NCBI GenBank assembly: GCA_040768125.1
Contig: JAXGNG010000001.1
Coordinates: forward strand, 682,001 to 746,000
Source of the DNA: RBG-16-49-21 sp040768125
GTDB taxonomy: Bacteria; Spirochaetota; UBA4802; UBA5550
Direction: 5' to 3'
Length of the DNA: 64,000 bases
Shown: piece after piece, positions 18,543-27,892 of the stretch
How positions within the stretch are numbered: position 1 is the first letter of the stretch
Layout of the letters: the number at the start of each line of letters is the position of its first letter
The notes under the pieces: generated by a model
Told to the model about the DNA's origin: nothing
What the model saw: only the letters and a program-made list of their open reading frames with translations
Database searches by the model: none
Made by a program: the position numbers and the translations under genes

Positions 18543-20066
18543 ATGGACATTGCCACACTTGAACGGCGCCTGAGCCGGATTAACCCGAGGCTCCTCGATT
18601 TCGCCATGAAGATATTGAAAAAGATCCCCTATTTTCGCAGGATGATAAAGGGGATCGTGCGGAAGGAGAGCGCCGCGATCATGGGGGGCCTCGAGGACTC
18701 GCTCAAGCCCTATCGCAGTTCCTTTCCCGATTACGCGGAGCTCCCCGAGAAGGGCCGGCCCCGGAACGAGATCATCGCCATGATGCAGAGGATCAAGGCG
18801 AAGGAGGAGCCGAAGTGGAAAAAGGGCTTCGTCTCCGGCGCGGTCTACCATGGCGACGCGGCCCACATCGAGTTCCTCAACCGGGCCTACGCGGTCAATT
18901 CCCAGAGCAACCCCCTCCACGCCGACGTCTGGCCCAGCATCGCCAAGTACGAGGCGGAGATCGTGTCCATGACGGCGCGGATGCTGGGCGCGGATTCGTC
19001 TGGAGGCGAGGAGGGGGTCTGCGGCACCGTCACCTCGGGGGGGACCGAGAGCATCCTCCTGGCCATGAAGTCCTACCGCGACCGCGCCCGTGAGGAAAAG
19101 GGGATCCGGAAACCGGAGATGATCGCGCCGGTCACGGTTCACGCGGCCTTCGACAAGGCCGCGCAGTATTTCAACATCAAACTGATAAAGGTCCCCGTTG
19201 ACGCGGGCTATCGCGCCGACGTGAAAGCGGTAAAAAAAGCGATAAGCCGCCGCACCATCGTCATCATTGGCTCCGCGCCGAGCTTTCCCCACGGCATCGT
19301 TGACCCCATTGGGGAGATGTCGGAGCTCGCCCGGAAAAAGGGGATCGGCTTCCACACCGACGCCTGCCTGGGGGGGTTCATCCTTCCCTGGATCGAGCGG
19401 CTGGGTTACCCGGTCCCTCCCTTTGATTTCCGCCTTCCCGGCGTGACCTCCATGTCCGCCGACACCCACAAGTACGGGTACGCGGCCAAGGGGACCTCCG
19501 TGGTCCTCTACCGGGGCCAGGAGCTCCGGCGCTACCAGTTCTACAAGACCTCGGAGTGGCCCGGGGGCCTCTACTTCTCCCCCACCTTCGCGGGGAGCCG
19601 TCCCGGGGCCCTCTCGGCGGCCTGCTGGGCCGCCATGGTCTCACTGGGGGAGAAGGGCTACCGCGACGCGGCGGAGAAGATCATGATCGCGGCGAAGAAG
19701 ATAAAGAAGGGGATCGAGTCGATCCCGGAGCTCTACATCCTGGGGGACCCCCTCTGGGTGATCGCCTTCGCCTCGAAGGAGCTCGACATCTACCGCGTCA
19801 TGGACCGGATGACCCACGCCGGGTGGAGCCTGAACGGTCTCCACAAGCCCTCCTGCGTGCATATCTGCACGACCCTTCGTCACGCCGCCCCCGGCGTGGC
19901 GGAGCGCTTTGTAAGGGACCTGAAGGCAGCGGTTAAGTACGTGAAGAAGCACCCCGCCGCCGAGGGGGGCATGGCCCCGGTCTACGGGCTCGCCGCCTCC
20001 TTCCCGGTGCGTAGCGCCGTGGAGGACATGCTCGACGCCTACCTGGACACCCTCTACAAGGTGTAG
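18543..20066 (+). CDS. PLP-dependent lyase/decarboxylase, sphingosine-1-phosphate lyase-like
   Basis: A 507-residue fold-type-I PLP enzyme. The PLP lysine sits in SADTHKYGYAAKGTSVVLY, the arrangement of sphingosine-1-phosphate lyase and group II decarboxylases. The segments NPLHADVWPSIAKYEAEIVSMTARM, GTVTSGGTESILLAMKSYRD and FHTDACLGGFILPW also match the lyase family. Such enzymes split phosphorylated long-chain bases into an aldehyde and phosphoethanolamine; an amino-acid decarboxylase is the alternative. The ATG at 18543 is preferred to 18537 because GGAG at 18532 is then correctly spaced. It lies 41 bases after the FGGY kinase. Confidence 0.85.
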   Translation: MDIATLERRLSRINPRLLDFAMKILKKIPYFRRMIKGIVRKESAAIMGGLEDSLKPYRSSFPDYAELPEKGRPRNEIIAMMQRIKAKEEPKWKKGFVSGAVYHGDAAHIEFLNRAYAVNSQSNPLHADVWPSIAKYEAEIVSMTARMLGADSSGGEEGVCGTVTSGGTESILLAMKSYRDRAREEKGIRKPEMIAPVTVHAAFDKAAQYFNIKLIKVPVDAGYRADVKAVKKAISRRTIVIIGSAPSFPHGIVDPIGEMSELARKKGIGFHTDACLGGFILPWIERLGYPVPPFDFRLPGVTSMSADTHKYGYAAKGTSVVLYRGQELRRYQFYKTSEWPGGLYFSPTFAGSRPGALSAACWAAMVSLGEKGYRDAAEKIMIAAKKIKKGIESIPELYILGDPLWVIAFASKELDIYRVMDRMTHAGWSLNGLHKPSCVHICTTLRHAAPGVAERFVRDLKAAVKYVKKHPAAEGGMAPVYGLAASFPVRSAVEDMLDAYLDTLYKV

Positions 20067-20124
20067 GGGCGGCGGACGACGGATTGCCGTCGACGATGCC
20101 GATGCGGGTGATTATTCAGGAGGA

Positions 20125-20141
20125 TGTCCGGTGACCGGACA
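20125..20141. promoter_or_regulatory. 17-base perfect palindrome between convergent genes
   Basis: TGTCCGGT-G-ACCGGACA is a perfect inverted repeat with one central base. It lies between the ends of the PLP lyase and methylglyoxal synthase genes. It may be a bidirectional terminator stem without T-runs, or a protein-binding site. Confidence 0.3.
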
Positions 20142-20191
20142 AGGGCCGATCTCTCTGCACACAGGAAATTACGAAGCGGGATTGAACCTGA

Positions 20192-20674
20192 TTACTCGGG
20201 TGTGTTATCAATAAATTTTCGTTTTACATAACCGGAGTAATCCTTTATCACCGGCTGGTAATCCCGTTCCATGATCGGGGATGAAATAAGGAAATCCGCC
20301 GTGGAACGGTTGCAGGCCGTGGGGATGTTATAGAGCACGGAGATTCTCAACAGGGCCTTGATGTCGACGTCGTGGGGCTGTTGCTCCATGGGGTCCCATA
20401 GAAAGATCATCAGGTTGATCCTGCCCTCGGCGATCATCGCCCCCAGCTGCTGGTCCCCCCCCAGGGGCCCTGATCGCAGAAGGGTGATTTTCCCCTCGAG
20501 TCCATCGGAGCGCCCGGTCTTTTTCACCAGGGCGGCGCGCACGAGACCCCCCGTGGTGCCGGTGCATACCAGCCTGTGCTTCAGGAGGAGATCGCAGTTC
20601 CACTCGACCCATTCGATGAGGTCTTTTTTCCTGTTGTCGTGCGCGACAAGAGCTATCGTTTTCGTTTTTTCCAT
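20192..20674 (-). CDS. mgsA: Methylglyoxal synthase
   Basis: A 160-residue enzyme that turns dihydroxyacetone phosphate into methylglyoxal and phosphate, relieving sugar-phosphate build-up. It has the family motifs IALVAHDNRKKDLIEW, CTGTTGG, RSGPLGGDQQLGAMI and FLWDPMEQQPHDVDIKALLR, carrying the catalytic Asp and His residues. Then comes PTACNRSTADFLISS. The ATG at 20674 removes a six-residue upstream extension. Confidence 0.95.
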   Translation of the reverse strand: MEKTKTIALVAHDNRKKDLIEWVEWNCDLLLKHRLVCTGTTGGLVRAALVKKTGRSDGLEGKITLLRSGPLGGDQQLGAMIAEGRINLMIFLWDPMEQQPHDVDIKALLRISVLYNIPTACNRSTADFLISSPIMERDYQPVIKDYSGYVKRKFIDNTPE

Positions 20675-20922
20675 TTGAAATTTTCCGCACAATGATATGG
20701 CAGGAACGCATTTCGTCCCGCCAGGTCATACTTGCGAATCGCGTACGCGTGTCAACGCATATAACAGCGCCTCTCCTGGAGTGCCCCGAGCATGTGTTGT
20801 TTCTGCATGAGATTTGCATGGATACAATGAATTCCGTCTAAAAAAACGGGGAAGCATGGACTGTTACGCGAGACGCCTCGAAAGCGATCAATGGGCACCA
20901 TGCTGGTCACGCTTGAAAAGAT

Positions 20923-20940
20923 AAACTGACCGGTCGGTTT
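20923..20940. promoter_or_regulatory. TetR-type operator upstream of the hydrolase lipoprotein
   Basis: AAACTGACCGGTCGGTTT is an 18-base palindrome with one mismatch per half (8 of 9 positions pair). It matches the palindrome at 42011-42028 in 16 of 18 positions and lies just before the -35 box at 20947. The TetR-family regulator at 43659-44309 is the obvious candidate to bind it. Confidence 0.6.
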
Positions 20941-20946
20941 AACTTC

Positions 20947-20973
20947 TTGACGTGATGCCTGACCTTGTATAAT
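20947..20973 (+). promoter_or_regulatory. Sigma-70-type promoter of the hydrolase gene
   Basis: TTGACG (20947-20952) and a consensus TATAAT (20968-20973) are separated by 15 bases, slightly short. They lie about 100 bases before the hydrolase ATG and directly after the palindrome at 20923-20940. The rest of the roughly 400-base gap from 20675 holds no recognised gene. Confidence 0.5.
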
Positions 20974-21076
20974 CGGTTAGCACGGGCGGTTTCATTCAGG
21001 GCATCAGGGGAAAGTATCCGGACCATTGTTGATGATCACCCGGGCTGATGACAGAACTTACGTATGGGGGGCACTG

Positions 21077-22051
21077 ATGAAAAAGAACGCAAAGGTCGGA
21101 ATGGCATGCATCATCCTGCTCTGCGCGATTATGACCTTCGGCTGCGCGTCCATGGGAGCGATCAACATCCCGGTGGACCGGCTCAAGGAAAAATACGGCA
21201 CGGAAGCGGACCGGTATGTGGAATACAGGGGCATGCAGGTCAGGTATCGCGACGAGGGGAGCGGCCCGGTGCTGGTGCTCCTTCACGGTGTCTGCTCATC
21301 GCTTGAAACGTGGGATGGCTGGAAGCGGAACCTCGGAAACGGCTACCGGATAATCCGCCTTGATATCCCCGGCTTCGGCATGACCGGGCCGGCGCCGGAT
21401 AAAAGCCAGTACACCAGAGAGCAGGCCGTGGCGTTCCTGAACGATTTCATGGGGCTCCTGGGGGTTGAGAAATTTTCCCTCGCGGGGAATTCCCTGGGCG
21501 GCTATATCGCGTGGAACTACGCGCTGAACTATCCGGACAGGGTCACGCATCTCATCCTGATCGACCCCGTGGGCTACAACCAGAAGCTTCCGGGGCTCCT
21601 GGCCCTGGCGAGCAACCCGGTGATGCGCCCCTCGGTGCGTTCCATGATGCCCCGCGGGCTTCTGAAAAAGGCGGTCTACCAGGTCTACGGCGATAAGTCG
21701 AAGGTGACCTCCGCCGTGGTGGAGCGCTACTACGATTTTGCCATGCGCGAGGGGAACAAGCGTTCCTACGTGGACGTCTTCGCCGAGATACGCCGCCAGA
21801 ACGATTCGCCCGATCTTTCGAAAGATATCCCGAACATATCGGTGCCCACCCTGGTGATGTGGGGAACGAAGGACGAGTGGATCCCCTTCACCTACTTCGA
21901 GAGCTGGAAGAGGGACCTTCCCTCGGCGCGCTTCATCGCCTACGAGGGTGCGGGCCACGTGCCCATGGAGGAGATACCCGAAAAGACCTCGGCTGACGCG
22001 AAGAGCTTTCTGGATGGGGGGGCGGAACGGGATGATGCCGCCGCGAAATGA
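21077..22051 (+). CDS. Alpha/beta-hydrolase, predicted lipoprotein
   Basis: A 324-residue protein with a signal and lipobox (IILLCAIMTFGCAS). The hydrolase domain starts near residue 48 (YRGMQVRYRDEGSGPVLVLLHG). The nucleophile elbow is GNSLGG, the acid lies in the MWGTKDEWIPF segment and the catalytic His in GAGHVPMEE. It resembles haloalkane dehalogenase/esterase-like lipid-associated hydrolases; the substrate is unknown. It is preceded by a promoter and by a TetR-type operator shared with the dehydratase operon, so it may feed or deacylate a substrate for that pathway. Confidence 0.88.
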   Translation: MKKNAKVGMACIILLCAIMTFGCASMGAINIPVDRLKEKYGTEADRYVEYRGMQVRYRDEGSGPVLVLLHGVCSSLETWDGWKRNLGNGYRIIRLDIPGFGMTGPAPDKSQYTREQAVAFLNDFMGLLGVEKFSLAGNSLGGYIAWNYALNYPDRVTHLILIDPVGYNQKLPGLLALASNPVMRPSVRSMMPRGLLKKAVYQVYGDKSKVTSAVVERYYDFAMREGNKRSYVDVFAEIRRQNDSPDLSKDIPNISVPTLVMWGTKDEWIPFTYFESWKRDLPSARFIAYEGAGHVPMEEIPEKTSADAKSFLDGGAERDDAAAK

Positions 22052-22137
22052 GGCGATGAACAATCGCCCTGGGCGCATTGACTGCCCCGCGGCGCTTTGT
22101 CCGTGCGTATGATGGATCCAATGGAAGGAGACCGGTA

Positions 22138-22602
22138 ATGAAAAGAATCATCGTCACTGTTCTTGTCCTGGGTTTCGGCCTTTCCCTCGCGCAGGGGGAA
22201 ACCATCCCGTACGCCAATGCGAAATACGGGTTCACCCTGTCCCTTCCGGAATCATGGAGACATTACAGGGTGATCGAGAAAAAAACGAGTTGGACGCCGG
22301 ATATAAAGGCGGACACCCTCTATTTCTGTCTTCCCACGAAGGACGCCAGCTGGTATGAATCCGACGGACCCGGCGGATATGCCTGTCTCCTGGCAATCAC
22401 CGTTTTCACACACGGGCAGTTGAAGAAGATCGAAGGGGCAGCGAAGGAAGCCGGGGGCATGCCGGGGGAGGAGATATCGGTCTTCCGGAAAAACAGCCGG
22501 TACGCCTTCTCATACTCGGGGCCCCAGGCCTGCCCTGATGACCTTCATGAACGGATTGGCGAGATAGAGGGCATAATGAAAAGCTTCTCCCTGCCCCGGT
22601 AG
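22138..22602 (+). CDS. Small secreted protein, unknown function
   Basis: A 154-residue protein with a signal peptide (MKRIIVTVLVLGFGLSLAQGE) and a mature domain of about 130 residues starting YANAKYGFTLSLPESW. This is the opening strand pattern of PsbP-like and related lipid-binding secreted proteins. Three cysteines are present (YFCLP, YACLLA, ACPDD). The ATG at 22138 has AAGGAG upstream. It lies 86 bases after the hydrolase lipoprotein and could be in the same transcript. Function not recognised. Confidence 0.6.
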   Translation: MKRIIVTVLVLGFGLSLAQGETIPYANAKYGFTLSLPESWRHYRVIEKKTSWTPDIKADTLYFCLPTKDASWYESDGPGGYACLLAITVFTHGQLKKIEGAAKEAGGMPGEEISVFRKNSRYAFSYSGPQACPDDLHERIGEIEGIMKSFSLPR

Positions 22603-22899
22603 CAGGTCCGGGGTAACGCGATATCAAGAGGCAAGGATGCCATCGGGGCGGGTTGGGCATCCGTGTCCAGTGGTTGCGGCAATTACAACAATTATATTTT
22701 TCCGGTTCATAATGCTCGACACGGCACGGAAAATGCTTTATTATGAATACGTGCGGTTCGACAGGCGGTCAGGAAGCTTCCGATAACGGCACCCCGGCAC
22801 CCTTCATTATGACGGGTCTCGGCGTGAATGATCCCCCTTTCGTTTCCTGGAACGGGGTCAGGGGAATGGATGGTTCCCGAATAACGGACGACACCGGAC

Positions 22900-25668
22900 A
22901 TGAGGCGTTTCGCCCTGGACATCAGGAATTTCATGCGCGACAAGCCCCTGCGCTTCAAGATAATCGTGGGGGTCTTCGTGAGCATGATCCTGATCAACGT
23001 CGCCGGCACCCTGATCAACGCCGCCATTATCCACCGCGCCTTTGCCGCCATCGTCGAGCGCGACATCGAAAACTCCTTTCTCTACAACCTCGAAAAGATC
23101 AATAACACGACCAGCGAGATGATCAACAGCGGCAAGGCCGTGGCCCTCGTCGGGGAAATCCTGTTTGAGATCTACACGGAGGGGCACCGGATCGACATCG
23201 ACCGGGTCTGCACCATCTTTCTACAGAGGAAGGTTGAGCAGATTCCCGTGATCCTGGGGAGCGGGATCTGGTACGAGCCCTACGTGCTGGGGGGAAGGCG
23301 CTTCTTCGGGCCCTATGCCTATTGGGAGAACAACAGGGTAAAGGTAACCTGGGAATACAACACCCCTGACTACAACTATGTGGAACACCACTGGTACACC
23401 ATCGCGATCCCGAAGGACTGGGACCGCGCGAAAAAGCGGAGCGACCCCGTCTACATCACCAGGCCCTACGATGATTACCTCCAGGGGAAGAAGATAACCT
23501 TTCTCACCATGGCCATACCAATGTACAGCCCCGGGGGACGGATTATCGGCGTCAGCACCACCGACTGGGTTATCGAGGTCATCCATTCGCACCTCGCCTT
23601 CCTGAACGGTTTTTACTACACCCCCAACTCCTTCGTGGTCCTGGTGGACAGCGCGGGCAGGACCATGCTCTACCATTCCGACCGCGCCAAGATCATGAAG
23701 GATCTTTCGAGCCTCTCGCCCGGGCTGACGATCGATCCCTCCTCCATCTCGCCACAAAAAACCAGGTTCATAAGGGACATATCGATAGGCGGAAGGACCT
23801 ACGACGTGCTTGCGCGGCGCACCGATGCCGGTTTCTACTTCGTCATGGCGGTTCCCCCGGGAGAGTCCTACGCCGCCGTGCTCCGCACCATGGGAATTTT
23901 CATCGCGCTCAGCCTTGTTGTCATCGGGGTCATCATCCTTCTGGCTTCGCGGTTCATCAATGCCAGCGTCATAAGGAGGGTTCTGGCCATCAACCGGCGT
24001 ATCACCGGCATAGAACAGGGCGATTACACGGGAGACATATCCTTCTCCGAGCGGGACGAGCTGACGCATATTGCCGACAACATCCGCCACATGGCGGCCA
24101 CCATACTGCAGAGGGAACAGCAGCTCGTGGGTCTCCAGCGATATCTTTTCAACATCATCGAATCAATGCCCTCCATGCTCTTTTCCCTCAAGCAGGACGG
24201 CACCGTAAGCCAGTGGAACGCCGCCGCGGCGCGCATCACCAGGATTACGGCTGGCAGCGCCATCGGAGCCGTGCTCTGGGATTTTCTCCCTCAATTCGCG
24301 CCCTACCGCCTGGCCTTCGAAAAGGCCATCCTGTCCAATGAACCCCAGGCCATGTTCCGTGAGGTGGTGACCTTTCGCGAACAGAGGTATTTCAACATTT
24401 CCATTTTTCCCCTGACGGGAGACGGTGAGCGCGGCGGGGTGTTTCTCTGCGACGATATCACCGATGTCGAGTACAAGGACATGCAGCTGCGCCAGGCGCA
24501 GAAGATGGAGATAGTGGGAACCCTGGCCGGGGGCCTGGCCCATGATTTCAACAACGTGCTCGCCGGGATCATCGGCACGACCTCCCTCCTGAAGTACCGA
24601 TTCGCCAACAACATCCAGGTGCCGCGGGAGGAGCTTGACGCGGCGGTCGAGACCGTGGACGAAGCGGCGAAGCGCGCAGCGGAGATCGTCCAGCAGCTTC
24701 TCGTCCTTGCGCGAAAGCATGAGTACACCTTCGTGCCAGTGGACCTCAACGAGTCGGTCGAGCGGGTGATGAAAATCTGCCGCACCACCTTCGACAAGTC
24801 GGTGGAGATCCAGAGCGTCCCTGGCGGTACGTCCGCCCTGGTGCTTGCCGATCCCGTGCAGATAGAGCAGGTGATACTGAACCTCTGCGTGAATGGCTAT
24901 CACGCCATGACGGTGATGCGGGGCCCCGAGGAGCGCCAGGGGGGCGTCCTTACCGTGACGGTCGATTTCATCAGGGCAGATGAACGCTTCATGGAAACCC
25001 AGCCGGACGCCGAGCCGGGTAGGGATTATCGGGTTGTTTCGGTGCGGGACACCGGTGTCGGCATGGAGCAGAAGATAATCGCGAAAATCTTTGATCCCTT
25101 CTTCACGACGAAGCTGAAGGGGTACGGGACCGGCCTCGGCCTCTCCATGGTCTACAACATCGTCAAGCAGCACCAGGGCTTCATCAACATCTATTCCGAG
25201 CCCCGCCTTGGGTCTTCGTTCAACATCTACCTGCCCGCCCATGACACCCGCGCCGTGACGCATGCGCGCGAGAGGGAGCTCAAGGTGCCGCGAGGCTCGG
25301 GCCTTATCCTCGTCATAGAGGACGAGCCCGCGATACGCAACACAGTGCGCACCATTCTTGAAATATGCGGCTACAAGGTTCTTCTTGCCGAAAACGGCGA
25401 AGAGGGCCTCGCGATCTTTCGCGAACGGCACCGGGAGATCGACATGGTGCTCCTCGACATGGTGATGCCCCGGCGCTCCGGGCGGGACACGTTCCTTGCC
25501 ATGAAGGAGATCGATGACGGCGTGAGGGTGCTCCTGGCCTCGGGATTCAGCAAGGACGAGCGGGTGGAGGAGATCATGAGCCTCGGCGTCATCGCCTTCA
25601 TCCAGAAGCCCTATACCATGGAGCGCCTGGCGACGGCGGTGTGGGAGATCATGAACGGCATGAGCTGA
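22900..25668 (+). CDS. Hybrid sensor histidine kinase (Cache-HAMP-PAS-HisKA-HATPase-REC)
   Basis: A 922-residue membrane sensor. Two membrane helices (about 20-45 and 328-352) bracket a periplasmic Cache-like domain with the IWYEPYVLGGRRFFGPYAYW segment. HAMP (about 352-403) and PAS (about 410-525) follow. HisKA has the phospho-acceptor His548 in LAHDFNN; the ATPase has the N-box NLCVNGYHAM, RDTGVGM and GTGLGLSMVYNIV. A C-terminal receiver domain carries Asp853 in VLLDMVMP. The LAHDFNN form of the H-box is typical of hybrid kinases with attached receivers. The ligand and output partner are not visible; no stand-alone regulator is adjacent. Confidence 0.93.
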   Translation: MRRFALDIRNFMRDKPLRFKIIVGVFVSMILINVAGTLINAAIIHRAFAAIVERDIENSFLYNLEKINNTTSEMINSGKAVALVGEILFEIYTEGHRIDIDRVCTIFLQRKVEQIPVILGSGIWYEPYVLGGRRFFGPYAYWENNRVKVTWEYNTPDYNYVEHHWYTIAIPKDWDRAKKRSDPVYITRPYDDYLQGKKITFLTMAIPMYSPGGRIIGVSTTDWVIEVIHSHLAFLNGFYYTPNSFVVLVDSAGRTMLYHSDRAKIMKDLSSLSPGLTIDPSSISPQKTRFIRDISIGGRTYDVLARRTDAGFYFVMAVPPGESYAAVLRTMGIFIALSLVVIGVIILLASRFINASVIRRVLAINRRITGIEQGDYTGDISFSERDELTHIADNIRHMAATILQREQQLVGLQRYLFNIIESMPSMLFSLKQDGTVSQWNAAAARITRITAGSAIGAVLWDFLPQFAPYRLAFEKAILSNEPQAMFREVVTFREQRYFNISIFPLTGDGERGGVFLCDDITDVEYKDMQLRQAQKMEIVGTLAGGLAHDFNNVLAGIIGTTSLLKYRFANNIQVPREELDAAVETVDEAAKRAAEIVQQLLVLARKHEYTFVPVDLNESVERVMKICRTTFDKSVEIQSVPGGTSALVLADPVQIEQVILNLCVNGYHAMTVMRGPEERQGGVLTVTVDFIRADERFMETQPDAEPGRDYRVVSVRDTGVGMEQKIIAKIFDPFFTTKLKGYGTGLGLSMVYNIVKQHQGFINIYSEPRLGSSFNIYLPAHDTRAVTHARERELKVPRGSGLILVIEDEPAIRNTVRTILEICGYKVLLAENGEEGLAIFRERHREIDMVLLDMVMPRRSGRDTFLAMKEIDDGVRVLLASGFSKDERVEEIMSLGVIAFIQKPYTMERLATAVWEIMNGMS

Positions 25669-25670
25669 AG

Positions 25671-25686
25671 AGCACGGGATCGTGCT
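25671..25686. terminator. Small hairpin between convergent genes
   Basis: AGCACG (25671-25676) and CGTGCT (25681-25686) form a 6-bp stem with a GGAT loop. It lies in the 33-base gap between the sensor kinase and the TPM-domain gene, where a bidirectional terminator would be expected. There is no T-run. Confidence 0.3.
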
Positions 25687-25701
25687 TCATGGATGACGGT
25701 T

Positions 25702-26355
25702 TCATTCACCCTCGATCAGGTTCGGGAGCTCGTCCCTGTCTTCCGGGCGGACCGGGAAATGGGCCGCGAGAATCTCGCCGGTCCTCTCGACCGCCCGGCA
25801 CAGCGCCTCACCCTGGGTCCCCCCCCGTACGCCCCCGGTGACGATGGACACGATCTCGTCCCACGAGTCCTGGCCGACCTTCTGGTTGATGCCGCGGTCC
25901 CCCAGTACCCACACCCTCCGCTCGAAGAGAGACACGTAGATCAGCACCCCGGTCTCGTCACGGGTGCGGTGCAGGCCGCTCCGGTAGAAGCTTGCCATGG
26001 CCGAGGCGCGCACTTCCTCGTCCATCTCCCGGGCGGGGATGAAGAGTCTCCGGAGACGCGGCACGGTGAGGGTGAGGAAGTACCCGGCCAGGTAAAACGG
26101 GATCTCCAGGCCAAGGAAGATCCACATGTCCCGAGTGCCCGTGCCCGCCAGGGGGCCGATGAAGTACGCCCCCGCCAGGGCGGGGGGCAGCGACAGCGCC
26201 AGGGCGCCGATAACCCCGGCAAGGGGATACCGTCCGCTCGATGACACGACCATGGGAACGATCTCCCCAGAGGTCGCCTTTTCGGCTTTTCGCACCGCGC
26301 CGGTTATCCTGGCCCTGTCTTCTTCGGTGAGAAACCTGTTCACGAGATTTTTCAT
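25702..26355 (-). CDS. TPM-domain membrane protein (second of the pair)
   Basis: A 217-residue protein beginning MKNLVNRFLTEEDRARITGAV, then AEKATSGEIVPMVVSSSGRYP, the start of a TPM (YgcG/MOLO1-like) domain. Two membrane helices are inserted at about 55-95, and the rest of the domain follows (ETGVLIYVSLFERRVWVLGDRGIN). TPM proteins are envelope proteins of poorly known function, often encoded with LemA. Third gene of the lemA-TPM-TPM cluster. The ATG at 26355 replaces a longer frame without TPM similarity. Confidence 0.82.
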   Translation of the reverse strand: MKNLVNRFLTEEDRARITGAVRKAEKATSGEIVPMVVSSSGRYPLAGVIGALALSLPPALAGAYFIGPLAGTGTRDMWIFLGLEIPFYLAGYFLTLTVPRLRRLFIPAREMDEEVRASAMASFYRSGLHRTRDETGVLIYVSLFERRVWVLGDRGINQKVGQDSWDEIVSIVTGGVRGGTQGEALCRAVERTGEILAAHFPVRPEDRDELPNLIEGE

Positions 26356-26443
26356 TTCATTCCCCGGTATATGTATTATAATGAACGTTGCCCTGCATGC
26401 TCCGCGGCAAAGTGCATGAAGCGATGGCACGAATGTTCATTCC

Positions 26444-27283
26444 CTACCATCCCCCGGAAGCGCCGCCCCCGCCGAAACCTCCACCGCCCCCGCTGAATCC
26501 TCCTCCGCCGGACCCGCCTATCCAGCCGCTCCCGGAGCTTCTCCCCGATCCTGAAAAGAAGAAGGGCATGACGGTGGGGATGATCAACCCGAGAAGGAAA
26601 CCACCGGGAATAAATAGGAGCGTATAGAGGGTGAAGCCGAAGACAATGCCCGCGACGATCGGAAGGATTACCGCGCCGGCGATGCCGCCCAGTATCCTTC
26701 TGATTTTGCCTATGATCCAGATGAAGAGAAGTGAAAAGAAGAAGGGGGTCATCGTTTTCCCGGGATCCGATCCTTCCTTTTCCGCGATCCGCTTGGTGAC
26801 GGCCCGGTATTCCCCCCTCACGGCCTCCATGATGGCGTCAACTCCCTCGTTGACGCCCCGGTCGAAATCGCCCGCCTTGAAGGCGGGGGTGATGATCCCG
26901 TCGATGATCCGACCGGCGAGGAGGTCCGTGAGGCTTCCCTCCAGTCCGTACCCCACCTCGATGCGTATTTTCCTTTCCTCCTTCGCGATGAGAAGAATCA
27001 CGCCGTTGTCCTGCTTTGCCTGGCCGATTTTCCACGACTCCGCCACCCTCATGGAGAACTCCTCGAGGACCTCGCCCTGGAGGGAGGGAACGGTGAGCAC
27101 CACGATCTGCGTGGAATCGCTCCTCTCAAAATCGGCGAGCCGCGCATCCAGGGATGCGACGGTCCCGGGTGAGAGCATCCCCGCGTAATCGTTGACGCGG
27201 CCCTTCAGGACGGGGACCTCCAGCGCCAGGAGCGGCAGGGCGCAGAGGCTCGCGAGGAGCGCGATGCGGGCCGGGAGCTTCAT
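26444..27283 (-). CDS. TPM-domain (YgcG-like) membrane protein with Gly-rich tail
   Basis: A 279-residue protein with a signal peptide (IALLASLCALPLLAL) and a TPM domain from about residue 25 to 150 (VNDYAGMLSPGTVASLDARL, TQIVVLTVPSLQGE, NGVILLIAKEERKIRIEVGYGLEG, LTDLLAGRIID). It has one or two membrane helices near 185-235 and a C-terminal tail of about 30 residues made almost only of Gly, Ser and Phe with a terminal Trp. This layout is standard for the family. Second gene after lemA, 15 bases downstream. Confidence 0.9.
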   Translation of the reverse strand: MKLPARIALLASLCALPLLALEVPVLKGRVNDYAGMLSPGTVASLDARLADFERSDSTQIVVLTVPSLQGEVLEEFSMRVAESWKIGQAKQDNGVILLIAKEERKIRIEVGYGLEGSLTDLLAGRIIDGIITPAFKAGDFDRGVNEGVDAIMEAVRGEYRAVTKRIAEKEGSDPGKTMTPFFFSLLFIWIIGKIRRILGGIAGAVILPIVAGIVFGFTLYTLLFIPGGFLLGLIIPTVMPFFFSGSGRSSGSGWIGGSGGGGFSGGGGGFGGGGASGGW

Positions 27284-27298
27284 GGCCGGCGCGGCGCC

Positions 27299-27892
27299 CT
27301 AGTCAAAATTCACTTCCGGGACTTTCTTCGCTCCCTCGTCCGCCTTGATGTATTCCTTCTTCTCGAGGTGCAGGAGGAGTGAATTGGTTAGGCTGTAGGG
27401 GAAGCTCCGGATCGAGTAGTTGAAGGCCTTCACCGCCTCATTGTAGCGCACGCGGGCCACGTTGATCCTGTTCTCCGTGCCCTCGAGCTGGTGCATCAGG
27501 TCGCGGAAGTTCTGGCTCGCCTTGAGATCGGGGTATCGCTCCACCACGACCATGAGCCTCCCCAGGGCGGACGAGATTTCGCCCTGGGCCTGCTGGAACT
27601 TCTCCACGGCCTCGGCGCTCCCGAGGTCCTTTGCCTCGATTTTCACCGACGTGGCCCTGGCGCGGGCATCGATGACCGCGGTGAGGGTTTCCCGCTCGTG
27701 CCGCGCGTAGCCCTTCACGGTCTGCACCAGGTTCGGTATCAGGTCGGCCCGGCGCTGGAGGGCCGATTCAAGGTCGCCCCAGGTCCTGAACACCTCCTCC
27801 TCCTGCTGCTGCATGACGTTATAGCCGCAGCCCCCCGCGGCCATGAGGGCGGCCGCGACCAATGCCAGGACTATCGTTCTTTTTTTCACCAT
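27299..27892 (-). CDS. lemA: LemA family protein, predicted lipoprotein
   Basis: A 197-residue protein starting MVKKRTIVLALVAAALMAAGGCGYN (lipobox AAGGC). The LemA core follows: YNVMQQQEEEVFRTWGDLESALQRRADLIPNLVQTVKGYA, then AQGEISSALGRLMVVVERYPDLKASQNF and NRINVARVRYNEAVKAFN. The helical-bundle family is linked to envelope stress and secretion but lacks a defined activity. It heads a three-gene minus-strand cluster with two TPM-domain proteins, a common arrangement. Confidence 0.93.
   Translation of the reverse strand: MVKKRTIVLALVAAALMAAGGCGYNVMQQQEEEVFRTWGDLESALQRRADLIPNLVQTVKGYARHERETLTAVIDARARATSVKIEAKDLGSAEAVEKFQQAQGEISSALGRLMVVVERYPDLKASQNFRDLMHQLEGTENRINVARVRYNEAVKAFNYSIRSFPYSLTNSLLLHLEKKEYIKADEGAKKVPEVNFD

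Noticed and set aside
16963..18558. 531-codon minus-strand frame opposite the FGGY kinase
   Set aside because: Antisense shadow; the kinase motifs are complete on the plus strand.
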